DNA from: Lantana camara
Taxonomy: Eukaryota > Streptophyta > Magnoliopsida > Lamiales > Verbenaceae
Assembly: GCA_037501455.1 (NCBI GenBank)
Contig: CM074858.1
Location: 17,038,501 to 17,102,500 of the forward strand
Length of the DNA stretch: 64,000 nt
Reading direction: 5' to 3'
The notes beneath the pieces were generated by a model, which was not told the DNA's origin, searched no databases, and saw only the letters and a list, made by a program, of their open reading frames with translations. This document shows, in pieces, positions 22,896 to 35,247 of the stretch. Position 1 is the first letter of the stretch; every line of letters begins with the position of its first letter. Position numbers and translations under genes: made by a program.

Positions 22896-23092
22896 ACTTG
22901 TTTAGCTTGCCTCTGGTGCCAGATTAGAATTTCGAGCATTTAGGTTTCAGTGGGTTAAGGGTCGTGACTTAACAACAAGCTACACGGATACGTAGGAAGA
23001 TTCTTGACACTTCTTGAAGATGGTACAAGTATCTCAACATCGAACCCTGATCGTGGTGTTTTGAGGAGTCCGGTTAGGTTCTTGGTTAAGAG
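22896..23092 (+). mobile_element. gypsy-A internal sequence up to copia-2
   Basis: No domain seen. It ends with AAGAG (23088-23092), the target duplicated by copia-2. Confidence 0.5.
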
Positions 23093-24989
23093 TGTTGGAA
23101 AAACGAACAAAAACGCAGCGAAAATTTAAAAATTTTCCCAACTAAGCAAGGATTGAATCTTGTAATTCCTATTCCCAAATTCGTAGATATCAAGAAACTC
23201 ACTTAATTAGTAGCTTTCTTGACACGTTCTAGCTACCCAAGAACGCTCTTCACGCGGCTTGATCCCCAAAACCTCCTTCAAATCTTTCAAGACTTCACGA
23301 TAGTAGCCCTCTAGAGAAATAGTCCACCAACCGCGACCACGATCTGAATAGGGAAGATGTTAGTTCTATATTCGGTGTTTAGGCTCTAGGGTTTAGTGTA
23401 TAATTTAGAGAAGGAGAATTTGCTATCATCTTCCCATGGGGTTCGAACCCCTCCCTTTATAAGGCTAGGGTTCGAACCCCTTATCCTTTGTGGAAAAGGA
23501 TTCCAAACTCCTTTTGGAAAAGGATATCTTGCTTGGAGACCAAGTCTCTTACTTTGACCAAAAGTCTCCTTTTAGATCAACTTGTCAAGCAAGAATAATA
23601 TCTAACTCTCTTAACTATTTTATTTTACTTTATTTATTAAATAATAAATAACTTGAAGACTAATAATTAATTAATTCATAATTAATTATTTATTAGACCT
23701 TAATTCTCCAAATTAGGACTTTAATATTAATTAAAAATTAAATCAAAGTCCATTAAATAATTAACACATTAATTATTACAGATATAAACACGCAACTACA
23801 CGTGTTCCACACGTGTGACTCACACGTGTGGGCCCCACCATTCACTTAATGGTTCGATCAACTCGTTTAATCGATTCAAGCCTTAACCCACGTGACCAGG
23901 TTGTTGTGTGTGACCCTCCAGGTTCTTAATTCAATTAGCAGTGACCCTAATTAATTAATTCCCTAATTAATTAATCAGTCCACAGATCAAACGACCATAG
24001 TCTAGCAACAGGTGTTTGACCCCTAGCTAAATAAGAATATCTCGATTCGACAGAACCTTTAATTCATTGACATATGTGAGATACAATCCTCCTACGTCCC
24101 ATCTCTCAATCAAGATCTAGGGCAAGGGAATAATTAGAACCCTAATAATCTTGATCTTAATGTTAAGTACATTTCATATCCATTTGGTCTCAATCCAAGA
24201 AACCCTTTTCTTGATGTCTTGATCCACTGCCTTGGCCAAGGATTCCTAGATGGCATATGAATGATTTACACATAAGAGATCATCACCTTGCTAATGCAAG
24301 CGTAGGTCCTTTATTGATTCTCATATACTTTCATGTTCCACTTTTGCAGCCCCAACATAAGCCTTGAATCAGTTGCCTAAGGTGACACCCTTTAAAGCTT
24401 ACACCTAAGACTACAGAGTTAGCTCATAAAGTATCAATGGAACCTCAAGTTTAAGGATCACTTAATTACATCAACGACTCGTGAGATATTTCCTAATCTG
24501 GAAGTTTCTATTTCCAGATATAGAAACTTCCTTTCCCATTTAGGAATCTTCTCACACGGGACACCTCAGTATACCTACTTAGAATAAGTACGCACCCCCA
24601 TGTATCGCACATGTATCAACTATACACTTTGCACCCCATGAAACAAGGTGGTCCTTCTTAAGGGCATGATCACACAAGCAAGCCTTGAACGAGTCAGGTT
24701 GACACTCCCACTGTCTGTAGGACTCATTGGCTTGGAGTGATTTCTACTCATGACTTATGTGGTATAGGACTCATCTCATGAACCACTTCACCTAAATGGT
24801 TGAGTCCTATAAGTCATATTGATTAGGGGAGTTCTTATACATGCGCAATCAAAAGGAAACACACAATCAAACAAGAGCATATAAAGAAGTGTTGCCTCAA
24901 TTCGTATTATTTAAAGATTGTCTGTGATTTACAAAAGGAAAGTACTAAAGCTGACTATTACATTGGCTTTCAGGGCACTATTCCTAACA
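23093..24989 (-). repeat. copia-2 3' LTR (left)
   Basis: A 1897-bp LTR that in element orientation starts TGTTAGGAATAG and ends CCAACA. It contains three CACGTG G-boxes (23799-23828) and a TATA-like CTTTATAAGG near 23457. It is homologous to the copia-1 LTR. Confidence 0.93.
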
Positions 24990-25004
24990 ATCTCCCACTT
25001 CCCC
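24990..25004 (-). other. copia-2 polypurine tract
   Basis: Minus strand GGGGAAGTGGGAGAT adjoining the 3' LTR and just after the RNase H stop codon. Confidence 0.82.
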
Positions 25005-25005
25005 G

Positions 25006-25899
25006 TCATAGCCATTCAGGAGCTAATCTAAGCCCCATCTTCACAAGATGACCTTCGAAAGCTTCTCGACTATGGGGTTTAGTAAGCGGGTCTGCCACGT
25101 TCTCTACTGATGTGACCCTCTCCATTTGCACATGACCTCGTTTGATGATATCACGGATTAGGTGATACTTCCTCATAATGTGCTTGGTCCGTTGGTGAGA
25201 TCTTGATTCTCTTGCTTGAGCAACCACCCCAGTGTTGTCACAAAATACAATAACGGGGTCTTTCATGCTAGGAACGACATTCAATTCTTGAATGAAGTTT
25301 CTTATCCAAACACCTTCGTTAGCTGCATCATTTGCAGCTAAGTATTCGGCCTCAGTGGTCGTCTGCTTGGAACTCTTCCAACTCACTGCTCCGCCGTTAA
25401 GGCAGAAAATGTATCCTGACATTGACTTAAAATCATCTAAGTCAGATGCAAAGCTTGCATAGCAGTATCCTCCGACTACTAGATCTTTCTGTCCTCCATA
25501 TACTAGGAATAAATCCTTAGTTCTTAGCAAGTACTTTAGGATATTCTTCACGGCAGTCCAGTGACCTTCTCTAGGGTCTGATTGGAAACGACTCGTAACA
25601 CTAAGTACATAAGCCACATCCGGTAGAGTACATAGCATTGCATACATTATGCTACCTATTGCCGAGGCATAAGGCACATGAGTCATTCTTTCCTTCTCAA
25701 GGTTCGTCTTAGGGCACATCTTCTTCGAAAGAGATGTTCCTACACTCATGGGAAGAACTTTTTTCTTTGAATTCTCCATACTGAACAGTTTCAGTACTTT
25801 GTCTATGCACAACGATTGTGACGGTCCTATCAATCCCTTAGATCTATCCCTGTAGACCTTAATACCGAGAATGTAGGACTCATCACCAAGATCTTTCAT
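25006..25899 (-). pseudogene. copia-2 pol: end of reverse transcriptase and RNase H
   Basis: A 297-residue open segment, the best preserved part of the polyprotein. It begins just after the RT core (MKDLGDESYILGI) and continues through YASAIGSIMYAM and the RT connection. RNase H motifs follow: TEAEYLAANDAANE with its catalytic Glu, DNTG with a catalytic Asp, and RTKHIMRKYHLIRD. It ends ADPLTKPHSREAFEGH near the normal copia C-terminus. RNase H degrades the RNA template during reverse transcription in the virus-like particle. It is separated from the upstream RT segment by a stop near 25917. The sequence style suggests the Angela/Tork side of copia, but the clade is not certain. Confidence 0.93.
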
Positions 25900-25917
25900 C
25901 TCGAATTGGTTCGATAA

Positions 25918-26280
25918 CTAAGACTTGGTAACTTCCATGTCATCCTTCGAATTCCCAATTAGGAGGATGTCATCGACATAAAACACCAAGAATTGCACTG
26001 AAGTCTCCAATTCCTTTCTATACACGCAGGACTCATTTGAATTCTGAACGAAGTCAAACGCTTTGACCGCTTCATCAAAACGAATGTTCCAATTCCTAGA
26101 AGTTTGTTTCAATCCATAGATTGACCTTTGGAGTTTGCAAACCTTTTGCTCACTCCCACTGAATGTGAAACCTATGGGTTGATCCATATAAATGTCTTTA
26201 GCAATGTCTCCATTGAGAAAGGCAATTTTCACATCCATTTGCCATATCTCATAGTCGTAATATGCAGCAATGGCAAGCAT
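25918..26280 (-). pseudogene. copia-2 pol: reverse transcriptase core
   Basis: Residues include QMDVKIAFLNGDI (catalytic Asp, normally QMDVKTAFLNG), the CKLQRSIYGLKQTSRNW block, and FYVDDILLIG with the YVDD polymerase box intact. This is the palm of a Ty1/copia reverse transcriptase, which copies the element RNA into DNA. It overlaps in coordinates with the 26229-26498 segment in another frame, which marks a frameshift within RT near 26280-26330. Confidence 0.93.
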
Positions 26281-26498
26281 GATCCGAATGGACTTTTACA
26301 TTGCAACCGATGAGAAGGTTTCATCCAAGTCCACACCGGGCCTTTAGTGAAGCCTTTGGCAACGAGCCTTGCCTTATAGGCTGCAACATTTCCATCTACT
26401 CCGAGCTTTCTCTTAAAGATCCATTTGCAACCTATAGGTTTTACCCCATCAGGAAAATCAACCAAGGTCCAAACTTGGTTGGAGTACATGGAATCCAT
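26281..26498 (-). pseudogene. copia-2 pol: reverse transcriptase N-terminal part
   Basis: The segment contains MDSMYSNQVWTLVDFPDG, the IGCKWIFKRKLG block and YKARLVAKGFTKG, all standard for the start of copia RT. Downstream of KGFTKG the frame is lost, and the rest of RT continues in the 25918-26280 frame. It is preceded by the integrase-RT linker. Confidence 0.92.
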
Positions 26499-26522
26499 TT
26501 CGAATTTCGTGGCTTGTTTCCA

Positions 26523-26834
26523 CTATTCAAAATCCGAGTCTGATAATACCTCCTTATATGTTAGAGGATCATTATCCTCTTGAGAGATTTCATGGAGAAA
26601 ACCATACCATCTCTCCGGCTGTCTAAGAGTGCGCTCAGAACGCCTTAGAGGAGGATTTTCACGTGTATTGAAGTTTGTGATTGGCGGTGGGATATTAGAT
26701 TGGGACGTTTCTTGGCTTGGGGTTATCTCAAATTTCTTCGAGTTCTGTGATCTTGCCTTTCTTTTCTTTAAGGAACGATTCCTCAAGAAAAGTTGCATTT
26801 GTAGAAACAAACACTTTTTGTTCAGTTTGATCAT
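26523..26834 (-). pseudogene. copia-2 pol: integrase-to-RT linker
   Basis: A lysine-rich N-terminal part is followed by RRSERTLRQPERWYGFLHE, the usual (R)RSxRxRxxPxRYGF linker of plant copia polyproteins. It then reads DNDPLTYKEVLSDSDFE leading to RT. A stop at 26520-26522 separates it from the RT frame. Confidence 0.88.
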
Positions 26835-27005
26835 AGGAGTAGTATCCTATGGATTCCTTAGGATAGCAACACAGTAGCATAAGTTAGAATGAGCTTCTAA
26901 CTTATCTCCTACTGTCCTCTTCACATAAGCAGGACAACCCCAAATTCTTAAGTAAGAATAATTAGGGACTTTACCATGCCATATTTCATAGGGCATTTTA
27001 AGGAC

Positions 27006-27395
27006 TCATTTGGAGGGGACATGATTCAAAATCTTGGCTGCACTTTCTAGGGCATAACCCCAAAAAGAAGGTGGTAAGTCAGTGAAACTCATCATGGAAC
27101 GAACCGTATCAGGTAGGGTTCGACTCCTTCTCTCAGAAACTCCATGAAGCTGAGGGGTTCCCGGAGGAGCCCACTGAGAGATAATACCATTATCTCTAAG
27201 ATACAAAGGAATTCTTCACTAAGATACTCACCACCTCGATCAGATCTAAGTGTCTTAATCTTGTGCCCAGTTTGGTTCTCAACCTCCTTTTGAAATTCTA
27301 AGAATTTTTCAAAAGCCTCAGATTTGTACTTCATTAATTACACATAACCATAACGACTAAAGTCGTCAATAAAGGTTATGAAGTACTGATGATTG
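27006..27395 (-). pseudogene. copia-2 pol: integrase catalytic core
   Basis: Reading right to left, FITFIDDFSRYGYV (first catalytic Asp, about 27345-27385) is followed by one stop. Then comes KYKSEAFEKF and TLRSDRGGEYLS with the second Asp. After a frameshift near 27170-27200 the sequence NGIISQWAPPGTPQLHGVSERRSRTL holds the catalytic Glu. The usual Asn in QQNGV is His. Integrase joins element cDNA to host DNA; this copy is broken by at least one stop and one frameshift. Confidence 0.92.
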
Positions 27396-27600
27396 TTTCT
27401 TGTGCTTACACTAAGCCATCCACAAACATCAGAATGGATCAAATCCAATGTCCTAGTGGCGCGTTCAACACTACCTTTAAAGAGTGTTTTAGATATTTTT
27501 CCTTTGAGTCAGGATTCGCAAGAAGTTAATTGTTTAAGGTCATTTTCAGAGAATGTCACTAAATTACTTAACTTGCTAATTCTGTTCTTAGAAATATGTC
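27396..27600 (-). pseudogene. copia-2 pol: pre-integrase/integrase N-terminal region, frameshifted
   Basis: Minus-strand translation shows LDLIHSDVCGW, typical of sequence just before the catalytic core. Near 27590 the pre-integrase W-H-L-x-L-G-H pattern is present but split by an indel (WHLD then stop in one frame, LGHIS in the next). Confidence 0.8.
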
Positions 27601-28048
27601 CTAATCTAGGTGCCATAAAGACGCTGAGGTTTTGTCAGCTCTCTTACATTTTGTCTCTCGTTGTATATTCAGAATATTACTATTTTGAGTTAGATAAAGT
27701 CCATTGTTCAATGTATGAAGACGTATTGAAAAATTATTCTTTTTTAGGAAAAAGTTACCATTCTTAATATTAATTTCATAACCTTCACAATCAAGTATTC
27801 GAGCTGAAATAATATTACGAATAATGTCTGGTACATAAAGGACTTTATTTAAAACTAAAACAGAATGACCTAAATCTAATCTAATTGTGCCTAAAGCTTG
27901 AGCTTCGACCGTTGAGCCGTCCCCAATCTTCAAGATACATTCTCCTCCTTTGAGCTGCCGGACCTCACTTAGCATCTGTACATCATTACAGATATGAGAT
28001 CCACAACCGGTATCAAGTACCCAGGAGTTAGAATTAATAGAAAGATTT
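27601..28048 (-). pseudogene. copia-2 pol: protease and GAG-pre-integrase domain
   Basis: Starting beside LTR-D, the frame reads NSWVLDTGCGSHICND. D-T-G is the aspartic protease active-site triplet and the context is standard for copia. It continues through LKIGDGSTVEAQALGTI, VLNKVLYVPDIIRNIIS and the pre-integrase segment ending SLWHLD. Protease cleaves the gag-pol polyprotein during particle maturation. LTR-D has severed it from gag by 6.35 kb. Confidence 0.92.
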
Positions 28049-29273
28049 ACTTCAACGAGTGTAACATCCCGACCGATCAGACTTTCAGGTATACCTTAAT
28101 GTGCGTAATTTAATTTAATAATTATGTGATTACGTTTGTTAAGTATGGATTTGATTTCTTTGAACGTTTATGCCTTATGCCTTGCATTTTGCTCTATTTG
28201 TCTCCGAATTTAATTCTGATTTTTGCGAATTTTTTGTATGTGTGAATTACGTGAACTATGAACTTGTTCTTGTGCTCATTTTATGTTTTGGGACTTGTTT
28301 GGCTTGTCTTTTTAATTTTATTTTGGGAGACGGGACGTAAAGGGGGCTAAAGGGCATTTAGTGCACCTTGGGTTTCGGGAAGCATAACTTGAGCTCGGGA
28401 ATTCGGATTTTAATTCTGTCACCTCCATTGAACTCGTATCGATGATTTGGGTTCAATAAACCTAGCCTCATATTTTTATAAGCTTATTTGGATCCTCAAA
28501 TTTTGACCAAAATGAGTCTCGTGTGCAAAATCGACCCTTAATCACTCTTTTAATCATAACTCAAGCTACACTTAACCAAATAAAGTGAAACTTGGCCCCA
28601 CATGCTCCCAACTTAATCCCCTTTCAGAAAATACCCTCCATTTCGTCCAAGATTAAGGAAAAAGAGAGAAATTGCTGCCAAAACCGAGATTCAAGAAGAG
28701 GCAAAAAATATATTATTCACTTTTCACCCTTTTGAGCTCAAATCTTCACCAAATCGCACCAAATTTGAAAGGTAAGCTTGGAATTGTGTTCTTTATCTTA
28801 TCCTCTTTGTTTGGACTCCTTATTTGCTGAAAATCATAGAGAAATGAGCATGTTTTGATCAATATAGTGAATAATAAGGGTTTTCGTATATTTTGATGAA
28901 TTTGGGTGATCTCTTGGGGATTTCTTGGAAGTTATGCTTCCTAATTGATCTTGAAGCATCCTAGAATAAGTGTATGGAATGATTTTTCATGAGAATCAAG
29001 GAATCATTGGATATCACTTGGGATTTTTGATGTTTTTCATGAAAGGATGAACATATCTGTATCTCTTGCCTTTGATCATGTATCTTCATGTTTAGTTCGA
29101 TTAATTGCATGAAATGGACAAAATCTTATTATAATATCATCCTATTATGTGTATACTTGAAGATAACATGCTTTACTTTGAGTTTTGTTGGAGTTTTTGG
29201 CTTGAAAATCCGTTTTTCCCCTGCTGTCGCTGGAGGTCACGGACGTGATCGTTTTTAGTGTAATTTTGGTAGA

Positions 29274-29403
29274 GGTCGCGACCCGTTTTTGGCTGAGTTT
29301 CGAGTTGTGCAGGCTTTAGGTCATGGCCATGACTGTTTATAGTTGTGTTTGGGTAGAGACCGCGACCGTTTTTGGCCTTGTTCTCGAGATTTAGGTCGCG
29401 ACC
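29274..29403 (+). repeat. palindrome array in LTR-D
   Basis: GGTCGCGACC occurs at 29274-29283 and 29394-29403, a perfect 14-mer GTCATGGCCATGAC at 29320-29333, and half-degraded copies at about 29233, 29355 and 29430. AT-rich spacers of about 40-60 bp separate them. Confidence 0.8.
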
Positions 29404-29748
29404 GCAACCATTTCGTGTGGAAAATGGGTAGCGGCCGCGACGACCCTACATGCATGTGTACTTGTTTTCTTCATTTTGCATGTGTTTGATTGCTTTATGT
29501 GGGGTTTTTATGACTCGTTTGTTATGTTAACATGTTATATTAAGTATTAAGCTTTATGTTATGAATTTATAGCTCCTTTATGCCCTCGTTTATGAAATAT
29601 GACCTAATATGCAAAATGTGACCTTGTATGATTTAAATATGAAATTCATTTCATTTCATTTGCATCATATAGATCCATACACATTTACCGAGCATCTATA
29701 TGGTACATTTTGAGTCTAAGAGTATCCATTCTTGTTTGTTTTGTCCAG

Positions 29749-29826
29749 TTGACCCTCCCATTGACGACGAGGTCGCTCCTTAGGCACTCGGTTCACTTTC
29801 TTTTGTTACCACTACACGTTCGGAAG
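29749..29826 (+). other. exon-like block in LTR-D
   Basis: A 78-nt block between TTTTGTCCAG (29748) and CGGAAG|GTGAGG. It matches the homologous blocks in LTR-G and LTR-K. Confidence 0.45.
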
Positions 29827-30603
29827 GTGAGGTTTTGTTCTTTTAGCTATAATGACCTAAAACCCTAATTGATTTGAATCCCACATGCGAGTTATGTATA
29901 TTATATGTTAGATACGTGTATGATATATACTTTGAGGACTTGTTCCATTTGTTATAAGACTTTAATACGATTTGTCTACATAAATAAGTTATTTTACGGT
30001 TGTTTTGAAAACCTTTGATAAGTGTGAGTGTGGAAGCGAGTTTTGGGCTTTGAAAGATAAGCTTTGTTGGAAAATATGATTTTGAACTATGATTTGGGCC
30101 CCGGAGAATTATATGGTATCTCGGGACGGCCGAGGGGTCGCCGAACTCTTCCATCAATATTTTCCTTTGAGATTCTTGCCTAACCTTAGGAGGTTGAGGA
30201 AGGGCGTTTCTCTTGAGCCGGTGGAAGTAACTACCGAAGGTTTCAAGGAAGTGATTAAACCTTATCTCGTGTGAATTTGATCGATAGTTAGGGCCGTCAA
30301 CCCTTCTATCACCCGGAGAAAGGAAGGTTTATGAATTTTGTTTTGATTATGTCTTTGTTTGCGGGAGTTGGAGGATTGACTCGTACCCACCGAGTCGTGT
30401 GAATTTGTATGATCTATGAAACGGGAATGGATTCCTAAATACCTAAATTTTGACATTTTGGCCTATGGCCTTAACTTCTTTCAATATATATATACATATC
30501 GATCACGGGAAAAGTTTTAGCTTGGAAAAACCATCTCCGGTTCATGGACTAACCCTCGTTGTTTCTTTCCTTTTTCTTTTTTTTCTTTCTTGAGTTGCAG
30601 GTT

Positions 30604-33600
30604 TGTAACGCCCCAGCTTTTCGTATTTTAATATGACGTATGTGTTTACTAATTTGCGCAAATTAATTGGCTATAAGTGTTTTCTGTATTTAAATTTCTT
30701 TATTTAAATGTTAAATATGTGATTAATTGAAATATGTGCAATACTTGAATTGGAACGAATATGCGTACTTGAACCATTTGTACATGAGTGATTATGCGTT
30801 CCCTAATTGCTCATTTAAATTGTTTAATTGCATAACTAATTATGTTAATAATTCTTATTGTAATTTTATTAATTTTCTATAATATATATTTCATTATATT
30901 TTCAATAATTATTTAAAATTTGATTCTTAAAGTTTATTTGAAATTTGAAGTCATATGAATTCTTGGTCAATTTGCAATTACGTGACAAGCTGCGCGCCGT
31001 TACTATATGAAATGAATTCGGAATTTTGTGGGAATTTAATATGTCGTAGATATGTGTGTCATGAATGTGTACGTATGCTCGTTTTACATTTTCGGATTCG
31101 TTTGTTAAATTTATTTGGTATGTTTGGAACCAAACCGGGGGCTAACGGGCACTTAGCGCACCCTTGGTTCCGTATGTGATATCTTGAGCTAGGGAACTCG
31201 GAATTGCGTTCTGTCAACTCCGTTGAACCCATAACAAAAATTTAGGTTCAATAAACTTAACCTTATATTTTTCTAAGATCATTTGAACCCTCGAAATTTA
31301 ACCGAAACTTGCAATGGGAGTGAAAACAGCCACAGCTTACCAAATGAGCCATAACTTCCTCATATCTTGACCAAATTAACCATGGTTTGAACCTATGTGA
31401 CCCTAGTTAACCCCACTATCCTCCCATACCACTCCCATAGCATTCCAGAAAATCCTGTAGCCATTGTCAACCTTGAGATTCAAAGCTCAAATCTCTTCCT
31501 TCTTCCATCCAATCTTCAAGGTGAGTTTAGGATCATGTTATACATTCAGTATGGGTCATTTTAAGTTATCCCCAATTTTGATCATGTATTGAGGAGGTTT
31601 TGAAATTATGAATGAATAGTTAGGTTATATGCCAATATGTTGATTTCATGCAATCCTTGGTTGTTTTGATTGATTCCAAGCTTGAATATGATTGTCTTGC
31701 CACCTTCTTTGCATTTATGGTGATGTATTAAGTGGCAGTTCAAGCATTCATGAGCTACCATTAATGGATATTTGAAGCTTTTGCATGAAATGATCTTCTA
31801 CACCTTCATCTCACGAATGAGCACTTAGGGAGCATGTTTAGATGATGATTTAGAGTTGTTTTGCTGCATATTATTGATCATTGCATGTTTGGACTTGTTG
31901 CTTGGTTTGTTACCTTGGTTATGCCCTGTTTTCGTACGTATTTGCTGCTGGAAATGGTGGGTCGCGCGCGATTGGTGTGAAATCAGTCGCGACCGCTATA
32001 TGTGTGTGTGCATTGCATCTTCATCTCACAGGTTGCGCCCGTGACATGAAATAGTGCATTTTTGGTCGCGGTCACTACCCCATTTTGGCCATGTTTCGAG
32101 ATTTGAAAAAATTTCATGAAAAAATCGGATTTTCTTCGGTCGCGACCGCAACCATTTCATGAGTAAATTGGGTCGCGCCCGCGACCCCTGCATGGCTGCA
32201 TGAAAAATTCATTTTTCAAACCCCATTTGCATGGCTTTATTGGATTGTTTTTGGTTTCTTCACTACATTAACATGTCATATAATGTGTTAACTTGTGTGT
32301 TGTGAAACTTCATGAGCTTTCGTTAAATATTTTCCGTGTTATGCTTCGGTATGTCCTCATTGCTCCAATGTGTGCATGCATGAAACTTTTCCTTGCAAGT
32401 TGAACCCTAATTGCTTGTTATCTTTTATTTTACGACTTGTATGATATGTATACGTATTATATGATGCGTTATGCTTGTTATTTGGAATTTCTTGGATTAA
32501 TTTGGTATGATTATGAAAGTGGCGAACTTAATAAATTTGATTAATTCATGAAAAGTATGTAATGATCGTTGGTATGTCTCTAAAATATTAATCGTGCACA
32601 TGATCATTTCCATGACATGAATTGTATTTCTTATACATCTCATATCATGTGCATAGCATGTCGTGCTTCTATGTGGTCTCATATTGAGTCAGTTCTCACG
32701 AGTTTCCATTATTCCTTTTCTTGTCCAGTTTTTCTCCAGGGCGGAGATCATGGATCATTTGGGCACTTTCTTGGTTCCTTGGCTTGTCCCGTTGCTCGTC
32801 AGTTGAGGTTTAATTTCTAGATATATAGAACCCATATGATCCTATGTGACGTTTTAAGCCAAATGTATCTATATATCTATAGTTTTCCAACCCTAATGAC
32901 TTTCAAATGATTTCACAAAATGAATGATTGATTTATTGTATTGGCGAGTAAAGCATGTTCACATTGGGCCCCGAGGGTAGTGTATTGAGCCAACCGGGAA
33001 AACAAGGGCTGACGGGTAACTCTTGCACTATCCTCACCATGTGGGATCACCTCTGAATCCACCAGGAGGTTTGGTGGAGGAAGAAATCCCGTGCGTGGGA
33101 GTCATGATCCCGACGTACACCATTTCCTGGATAGTTGGGCCTTGCAAACCCACTATCACCCGGAGGAAGAATGAGACTAGGGACGGGTCCGGCACCACGG
33201 ATTGTCCTCGGGTTATTACATGTTTTCACTCATGATTATATTGTTAACTGAGCACTAAATTGAATTGCATGATCACATACTAATTATTCAAGCAAACACG
33301 TATTGTTCACTTTTGGTGTAAAGGTTGGAGAATTGCCCTCACTCGCCGGGCCACGTATTTCATGAAATTGACAAGTAACATGTTAAACTTGATAGTTGTA
33401 ATCTCGGGCGAAGAAAGGTCTTTTCTCGAAACTTATATTTATTTCATTTTCCAAATCTTCACCCAAGGCTATGACTTGCATGTGATGTGTGTTATATATA
33501 TTTATGCCCCTCACTCAGTCTTCTGTAGACTGATACTTCACTTTTCAAGTACTTCTGGTCGTGGTCATGCTAGGCGGGAATCCGAGTAGTGTCTTCCTTT

Positions 33601-33963
33601 TTCAGATAAGTCTAGCATTTCATTTCATGTATTGATTTTGGAGTATCATGTTAGTGGGTTTTTTTGGATATATTATACATGTATGATATATAGGAGATGA
33701 TAATGTATTGATAAGTGTTGGTACCTACTACTATATATACTTTTGATGTAAATATGGTACCTATATGTATTGATATAATGCTTCCGCTTTTAATTTGCCA
33801 TGTCTTGATTTGGTTGTGTTTGGGGTATAGTCCCGCCTAGCTAGATTGTTTCTTGCATTGTCACCTGTTCGCTATAGTCTTAGTTCATGTGCGGATCATC
33901 CATTTCATATGTGGACTGAGCTATAGTGCGGGGGTGTGGCATCTCGGCGTTCCGGGTACTACA
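30604..33963 (+). mobile_element. LTR-E: solo LTR inside LTR-D
   Basis: Starts TGTAACGCCCC, ends GGGTACTACA, TSD AGGTT (30599-30603 and 33964-33968). It landed 3 bp after the TTGCAG acceptor of LTR-D. It contains a donor AAG|GTGAGT (GT at 31521), a palindrome array at 31950-32190 with GGTCGCGACC at 32138-32147, and an acceptor TTGTCCAG at 32728. The following donor position reads TTGAGG instead of GTGAGG, and the distal acceptor is degraded. Confidence 0.93.
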
Positions 33964-34428
33964 AGGTTCGTCAGAGTTGAGCTAGGCGGCAAGTTTATCT
34001 TTTGAGTCTTACGTGTGTCTTAGCTCGGGTTGTCATTCTCGCATTTGTAGTGTTTATGTTTCATACTTATGAATTTCTGAAGATATGTATTATGAATACT
34101 TTGATACTTAGACTTATTTTTGCCCGAGTTGGGCATTGTACATTAGAACATTCATAGTGGAATTTATCATCCTTTTGACTCCATGTATTTTGTATGTTGA
34201 TCTTAGGTACTCAATGTGAATTATTTTATCGCTTCCGCTACTATATGAATTAATTTGCACTCTGATTGAGGGTTAGGCCACCTAGCTAGAGTGTGCGTTT
34301 TGTTTGTCACCCGTTCGCTATTGTTCAATACATGTACTAATTCTCCATTCCTCTACACGTGTTGGGCTCTAGTGCGGGGGATGTGGTGCCCTACGCTCGG
34401 GGTGCTACAACGAGAAACATACCTTTCT

Positions 34429-34893
34429 TTAGAGTAGCCTTGTACTCTTGGCAGTTTCTCCTCCAATGCCCCGGTTTGCCACAATGGAAGCAAACGTCCT
34501 CTTTCTGATCACGTTTCTTCTTTTGGACTTTTCCCTTCGCGATGCCTCCATTGGGCCTAAGGGACTTCTTCTTCTTTTGGGCTTTCTTGCCCTTGCCTTT
34601 GGAAGGCTTAGAAGAAGATGGAGAGTGACCATCATAACCTTATTGTCCTTCTTGATCGTGCTTTCAGCAGTCACAAGCTGACTAATCAGCTCAGGTACAC
34701 TAGCATTTGCATGATTCATGTTCAAGTTAAGGACAAAAGGGTTGAATGATGGTGGGAGCGAGGCTAGCAACAGATCCACTGAAAGCTCATCTCTCAGTGG
34801 CATGTCCATGGAGGTAAGTTTCTCAGTAAGAGCAAGAAACTTGAGTCCATATTCATGGACACTAGTACCTTCCTTCATTCTCAAATGGAACAA
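34429..34893 (-). pseudogene. copia-2 gag, C-terminal half
   Basis: Residues near the start (MFHLRMKEGTSVHEYG, LTEKLTSMDMPLRDEL, LLASLPPSFNPFVLNLNM) match the plant copia gag (UBN2-type) core, followed by a basic tail. The zinc knuckle C-F-H-C-G-K-P-G-H-W-R-R-N-C is present at about 34441-34503 but in a neighbouring frame, showing an upstream indel. Gag forms the virus-like particle and the knuckle binds element RNA. The frame is also broken from the N-terminal half near 34900-34990. Confidence 0.92.
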
Positions 34894-34989
34894 TTCTTTT
34901 AAGGTGTTATGTCTTATAACACGCTCATGAGGATGTTAAAGTTGCTCTAAGTGGTCGTAAATATCCCAAGCGAATTCCATGGACTCATG

Positions 34990-35247
34990 CTATCTTTGCA
35001 TATCTGGAGACATGTTAACAAGTATGAGACAAAGGGCTTGGAGATTATCATCCTTCCACTTCTGGATCGTATCCCGCTCAATCTGGGTCGGAGCGTCCCC
35101 TTCGGGAACCGGCTCTGCCTCATAGAGAACATAAGTTCTCTTCTCGGGATCTAGAACGATTTTTAGATTCCTGAGCCAATTAGAATAGTTGGGACCAGTC
35201 AACTTGTTTGACTCGAGGATCGATACTAGAGGGTTTTTTGTTGTCAT
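34990..35247 (-). pseudogene. copia-2 gag, N-terminal half
   Basis: Starts at the ATG at 35247 with MTTKNPLVSILESNKLTGPN, followed by a Y-x-x-W-x-R-x-L-K-I segment typical of plant copia gag N-termini (LTGxNYxxWxRNL). It continues 85 residues to a stop. The start is chosen because the family begins here and no upstream in-frame coding resemblance exists. It is preceded by a 2.2-kb leader. Confidence 0.92.

Larger units (their letters stand above)
28060..34409 (+). mobile_element. LTR-D: solo gypsy-type LTR inside copia-2
   Basis: Starts TGTAACATCCCG, ends GGGTGCTACA, with TSD ACGAG on both sides (28055-28059 and 34410-34414). Without nested LTR-E it is about 3 kb. It shows a donor-like AAAG|GTAAGC (GT at 28772), a GGTCGCGACC palindrome array, an exon-like block 29749-29826, and a distal acceptor at 30600 with a long pyrimidine tract. 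The palindrome words match LTR-E and LTR-K. It has no coding sequence. Confidence 0.93.

Noticed and set aside
34448..35154. Plus-strand ORFs at 34448-34681, 34718-34930 and 34951-35154
   Set aside because: Antisense shadows of the copia-2 gag.
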